Shown: positions 61,094-64,000 of the stretch, piece by piece
Numbering within the stretch: position 1 is the stretch's first letter
How the letters are laid out: each line of letters opens with the position of its first letter
NCBI GenBank assembly: GCA_029834535.1
Contig: JAQMWT010000668.1
Span: 49,288-113,287 of the forward strand
Length of the DNA: 64,000 nt
Origin: Chrysophaeum taylorii
Taxonomy: Eukaryota; Sar; Pelagophyceae; Pelagomonadales; Pelagomonadaceae
Direction: 5' to 3'
Notes under the pieces: model-generated
Database searches by the model: none
What the model saw: the letters and a program-made list of their open reading frames with translations, nothing else
Told to the model about the DNA's origin: nothing
Position numbers and translations under genes: made by a program

Positions 61094-62730
61094 ATGCAAT
61101 TGGTCACGTCTCATGCTACGAAACAACGTCAGAAGCAACGACTTCAGACCCAGCCTAGTATTTTCCGTGATGCCGATGATTACCAAGAGTACATCGACAA
61201 GATTCCGGATAATTTGACTTTGGAAGAGATAGCCAAAGAGCAGATCACTGATGCTACTTGCGAGGACATTCGTTATCGCATGGCTCAGGGCCATTCTCTT
61301 CGTCGGTACGGAGCCAATTATCGCTATCAAGTGGTGAAAGGAGTTCTCTACCGTGCCGCACCCGACTTGCACCCGATGATAGTCGCACCCCGAACTTTAC
61401 GGACGCGCATCATCCGATTGTACCATGACACACCTCTCAATGGTGGTCATATGGGTCGTCAAAGTACAGTGCAGTCGATACTTGAACGTTTTTGGTGGCC
61501 CCATATGTCTAATGAGGTGGGTGCTTACATTGCTGGTTGCATAGTGTGCAAGAAAGCTCGTACGCCTGAACCAAAGAGAGCAGGTTTGCTTCAGCAACCG
61601 GTGTATGATGGTGATTGTGTCGTCCTTTGTGTGGATTTGTTTGGACCTTGCCCAGTGCTGGTCCCGAGACATATATCTCATCGTCTTTTTGATCCATTTT
61701 CTCATTTCTTGATTCTTGACGTACTACACCATAAGACTGCTGAGTCAATCCTCGAGTCTTTGTCGCGAATATATTACTCAAAGGTTATCTACCTCAGAGG
61801 ATTCGCACCGACAATGGGAAAGAGTTCGTCAACAAGTTGATGGAAGAGTTTGTCATCTTTTAATGTTCGGTATAGTACCACGATTCCGTATCATGCTCAG
61901 GCTAATCCTGCGGAAAGGGTCAACCGCTTTATCAAGGCTTTCCTCCGTGCGTGCCTTCAAAACCGCAAGATCACGGAATGGCCCGAATTCGCGGAGTACA
62001 TTGCTTTCTGTTATAATCGTAAATTTATTCCGGGGACTCAGATCCACCTTTCATGCTTCGTCTTAACCGGCAGCCTTTATTGCCAACCGATTACACGATC
62101 ATGGATCTTGATGTCCGCCGCCTGCCGAAAACTCGCTCCGATGTTGTGGCAGAGATCGCAGAGGCTGAAGTTTATACCGCTACGGTGAACGAAGCTCGTG
62201 AGAAGGCTCTTCGTAAACAACGTCTCGCCTATAATGCGGACCATGTTGATGTGGAGTATGAAGAAGGCTCACATGTTCTGCTCTACATCCCTTTTCTTCA
62301 GAACAAGCTTCGACCGGAATGGCGCGGTCCATTCGTTATTTTGGAACGCTTGTCCCCGGTCACTTACAGGATTGAGTCTCTTGATTCTCCTCCCGAACGC
62401 CGCTGTGTTCATGTTAGCCAGATTACCTGTGATGGTTTCTCCAGTGGTCGTTCGAGCTGTGCCCAAGCCCAAGGAGACTTTCGGGATGATTACTAAGCTT
62501 GAGCCGGAATACAAGGACGTGGACGGTCGCAGTTTCACCGACAAGACCAAGGTCAACAACAGTACCACTCCTTGTGTCACCGACTTCGCCCGCATGAGAT
62601 CGATGTGTCGATTCCTAAGTTCACTACTGTGGTGGACGCGTTCCTGAACCTGTCGTTGAACGTGCCTACAAGAAGATTCGTTCTCGAGATGCTCATTCAG
62701 CCAAGGCTCGTGCTTCTCGCCGGACTCGCT
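61094..62730 (+). pseudogene. Gypsy integrase and C-terminal module (G3)
   Basis: Zinc-binding LYHDTPLNGGHMG and GCIVCKKA, catalytic Asp in CVDLFGP, Asp-region APTMGKSS (damaged), Glu in PAERVNR, then LRPEWRGPFVI. The C-terminal module is partly deleted: the KFVVFRIPD block is missing and TKLEPEYKDVDGRSFTDKTK follows directly. Several frame changes are present. Confidence 0.87.
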
Positions 62731-62762
62731 GAGGGCAGCTCGTGTTCTCACCAGGGGAGTCC

Positions 62763-63084
62763 TGTGGCGGCAACTCCTGACCGCTAAGGCTTACCCTCTC
62801 TCTCTCGAGGCTTGATACCCGTTCAACGGGACACCTTTCCCGATCTTCTTAGTGACATCATACCTCTCTTTTGTGAGAAGCATTCTTGCTGTATTCTTGT
62901 AGTTTCCTTGCTATCATATTCCATCTCTCCATCTTGTTGAGAGGCTTGGTGAGCGTGAGCAAGGTGTATGGCGAGCTTATCCGACCCCGCGTCCGTGTTT
63001 TCCTCGTTCAGTGAGGTCTCGGACGAGTCGGTGAGTACCCCCTTTGTCACCCGGGGGTCGGGAAGGTTTTTTTCTGTGCCGCCA
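62763..63084 (+). mobile_element. G3 3' LTR
   Basis: Preceded by the polypurine-like ACCAGGGGAGTCC. Ends CTGTGCCGCCA. Confidence 0.87.
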
Positions 63085-63086
63085 TA

Positions 63087-63340
63087 GTACCCTTCTTCAG
63101 ACTCTTTCGTAAGTTCGTTGATCGTAGACACGCTCAACTCGTCTTTGTACCGAACGATATCACCGATTGCGAGAACCTCGCCTTGAGTGACGACCGTCGG
63201 CACTTCTTACGTGGAAGTAACACCCACGCGAGCAGATGACTTGTCGTGCTCTTCGCAAGAAGAACGCATTCCTTCGACAATTCCCAACTGCTCGTTTTCA
63301 GCAAACGTAGCGCCGAAGACCTGTCCTTTTTGCAGAGTAT
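63087..63340 (-). pseudogene. Gypsy protease-linker fragment (G5)
   Basis: On - it is homologous to 36,830-37,090 of G2b, with VVTQGEVLAIGDIV and VSTINELTKESEE. It lies directly beside the G3 3' LTR; the matching other half was not found before 54,297. Confidence 0.65.
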
Positions 63341-64000
63341 TCCGCTAGGCAGTGGTTAGATCACTGAGAGACCATCCAAGTACCGAGGTGACGTCGTAAG
63401 GAGAGTGTAGAGGTTTCAGGGAACAGGCAGTGGTCACACCTCTTGCGCGGAAGGCGATAATAGCACACATCGGGGTAAATGTAATTACGTACACACCTGC
63501 GGGACGCTCTAGACCATGATGATGAGCATGAGCACAGATCAGAGGACTAATTGACTGTGTAGAAAGGAAGGAGAAGGGTAAGGAAGAGACCGCGTGCTCA
63601 ACGGACGGAATAAGGGTAGGAGTTTGCATATTTCTCTGCACCCCCTCGAGATGTCTTGTGGTTGAGGAACATGACATCTCTAGAGAAATGTGATGGAGGA
63701 CGAGATCAGGATAAACAAGAAGTGCGCTTCGGAGGTCACTTAAAGTGGCACAACAGGTTCATCAGCAGACAGATGTTAGTGCTTGGACTTGGGGATAACA
63801 CTCTGAGTGCTTTTGGCAAGGGAAACTTTAAGAGAGGGAAGTGAACGTGATACGGGAGATGTCAATGATAACGGTGAGGAGATTGCTTGGTCCTCTTGGA
63901 CTTCACATATGGCAGGAACGTCATCATTTTCATGTTCATAAGGATGATTGATACTCTTTCCAGAGCAATGTTGAAGTATGATCCTGTGGGTAAGAGCGAG
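63341..64000 (-). mobile_element. Copia-related terminal region
   Basis: 63,501-63,654 is closely similar to the complement of 8,191-8,344 in the first copia element. A frame of 110 codons (63,345-63,677) has no recognised function. The rest to the window end shows nothing I can name. Confidence 0.5.

Larger units (their letters stand above)
54297..63084 (+). mobile_element. Ty3/gypsy element G3 with both LTRs
   Basis: LTRs at 54,297-54,625 and 62,763-63,084 are about 97 % identical by eye; the main difference is the length of a poly-T run. The order inside is Gag, protease, C-terminal half of the methyltransferase-like domain, RT, RNase H, integrase. Both LTRs start TGTGGCGGCAACTCC and end TGTGCCGCCA, followed by TA. 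No matching target-site duplication was found. Many frameshifts make it non-autonomous. Confidence 0.9.

Noticed and set aside
54297-63084. Target-site duplication of gypsy G3
   Set aside because: Flanks GCACGC and TAGTAC/GTACCC do not match in any alignment I tried.

Overview
The window is nuclear DNA of a eukaryote, about 50-55 % GC, and is dominated by decaying transposable elements. It holds one clearly intact host gene (an intronless GSK3/shaggy-type kinase), two well-supported 46-48 nt spliceosomal introns in a small acidic gene, LTR retrotransposons of several families, Helitron helicase fragments, a LINE-like repeat and a SINE-like repeat. The few short introns, plant-like GSK3 and mix of repeats suggest an alga. 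A florideophyte red alga is my best guess, but this is inference and no marker gene proves it.

Layout. 1-8,460: body of a Ty1/copia element on + whose 5' end lies outside the window, followed at 8,464-8,895 by a fragment of a second copy. 8,890-15,050: a GC-rich stretch of hypothetical, partly broken genes, with a SINE-like insertion at 9,750-10,120. 15,050-16,700: no confident gene. 16,699-18,075: GSK3 kinase (-). 18,160-30,225: a dense patchwork of Helitron-helicase fragments and a LINE-like repeat with a PD-(D/E)XK-like domain, in both orientations, interrupted by a 3' part of a Ty3/gypsy element (20,777-23,118). 30,226-37,803: a coding fragment cut by a gypsy LTR, then two gypsy copies on -, one inserted in the other. 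37,804-41,524: a gag/protease retroelement lacking reverse transcriptase (called E2 here). 41,526-43,815: decayed host-like coding sequence. 43,830-45,478: an AT-rich decayed element. 45,479-47,028: more Helitron fragments. 47,029-51,936: a gypsy copy on + with two SINE insertions. 51,937-54,296: a hypothetical ORF, a 432-bp tandem duplication and the start of an E2-like element. 54,297-63,084: a gypsy element on + with both LTRs. 63,087-64,000: a gypsy fragment and a copia-related fragment on -.

The most notable finding is that three distinct LTR-retroelements carry sequences with the motif order of DNA cytosine-5 methyltransferases inserted in their gag-pol polyprotein. In the copia element it lies between the gag-like part and the integrase (836-2,350). 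In the gypsy element it lies between protease and reverse transcriptase (35,650-36,600, -). In E2 it is an N-terminal fragment after the protease (about 38,190-38,030, -). The full-length gypsy copy at 54,297-63,084 has lost the catalytic half by a roughly 1-kb deletion with microhomology at the junction. Capture of cytosine methyltransferases by retrotransposons is known from charophyte algae and dinoflagellates. Several families carrying such domains side by side here suggests retroelements that may methylate their own or host DNA.

The copia element also carries a short repeated motif, encoding T-[AE]-x-S-L-N-Y, at polyprotein domain boundaries. It is either a set of protease processing sites or a DNA-level recognition motif. 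Nearly all element ORFs are broken by frameshifts or stops, so most of the window is a fossil record rather than active machinery.
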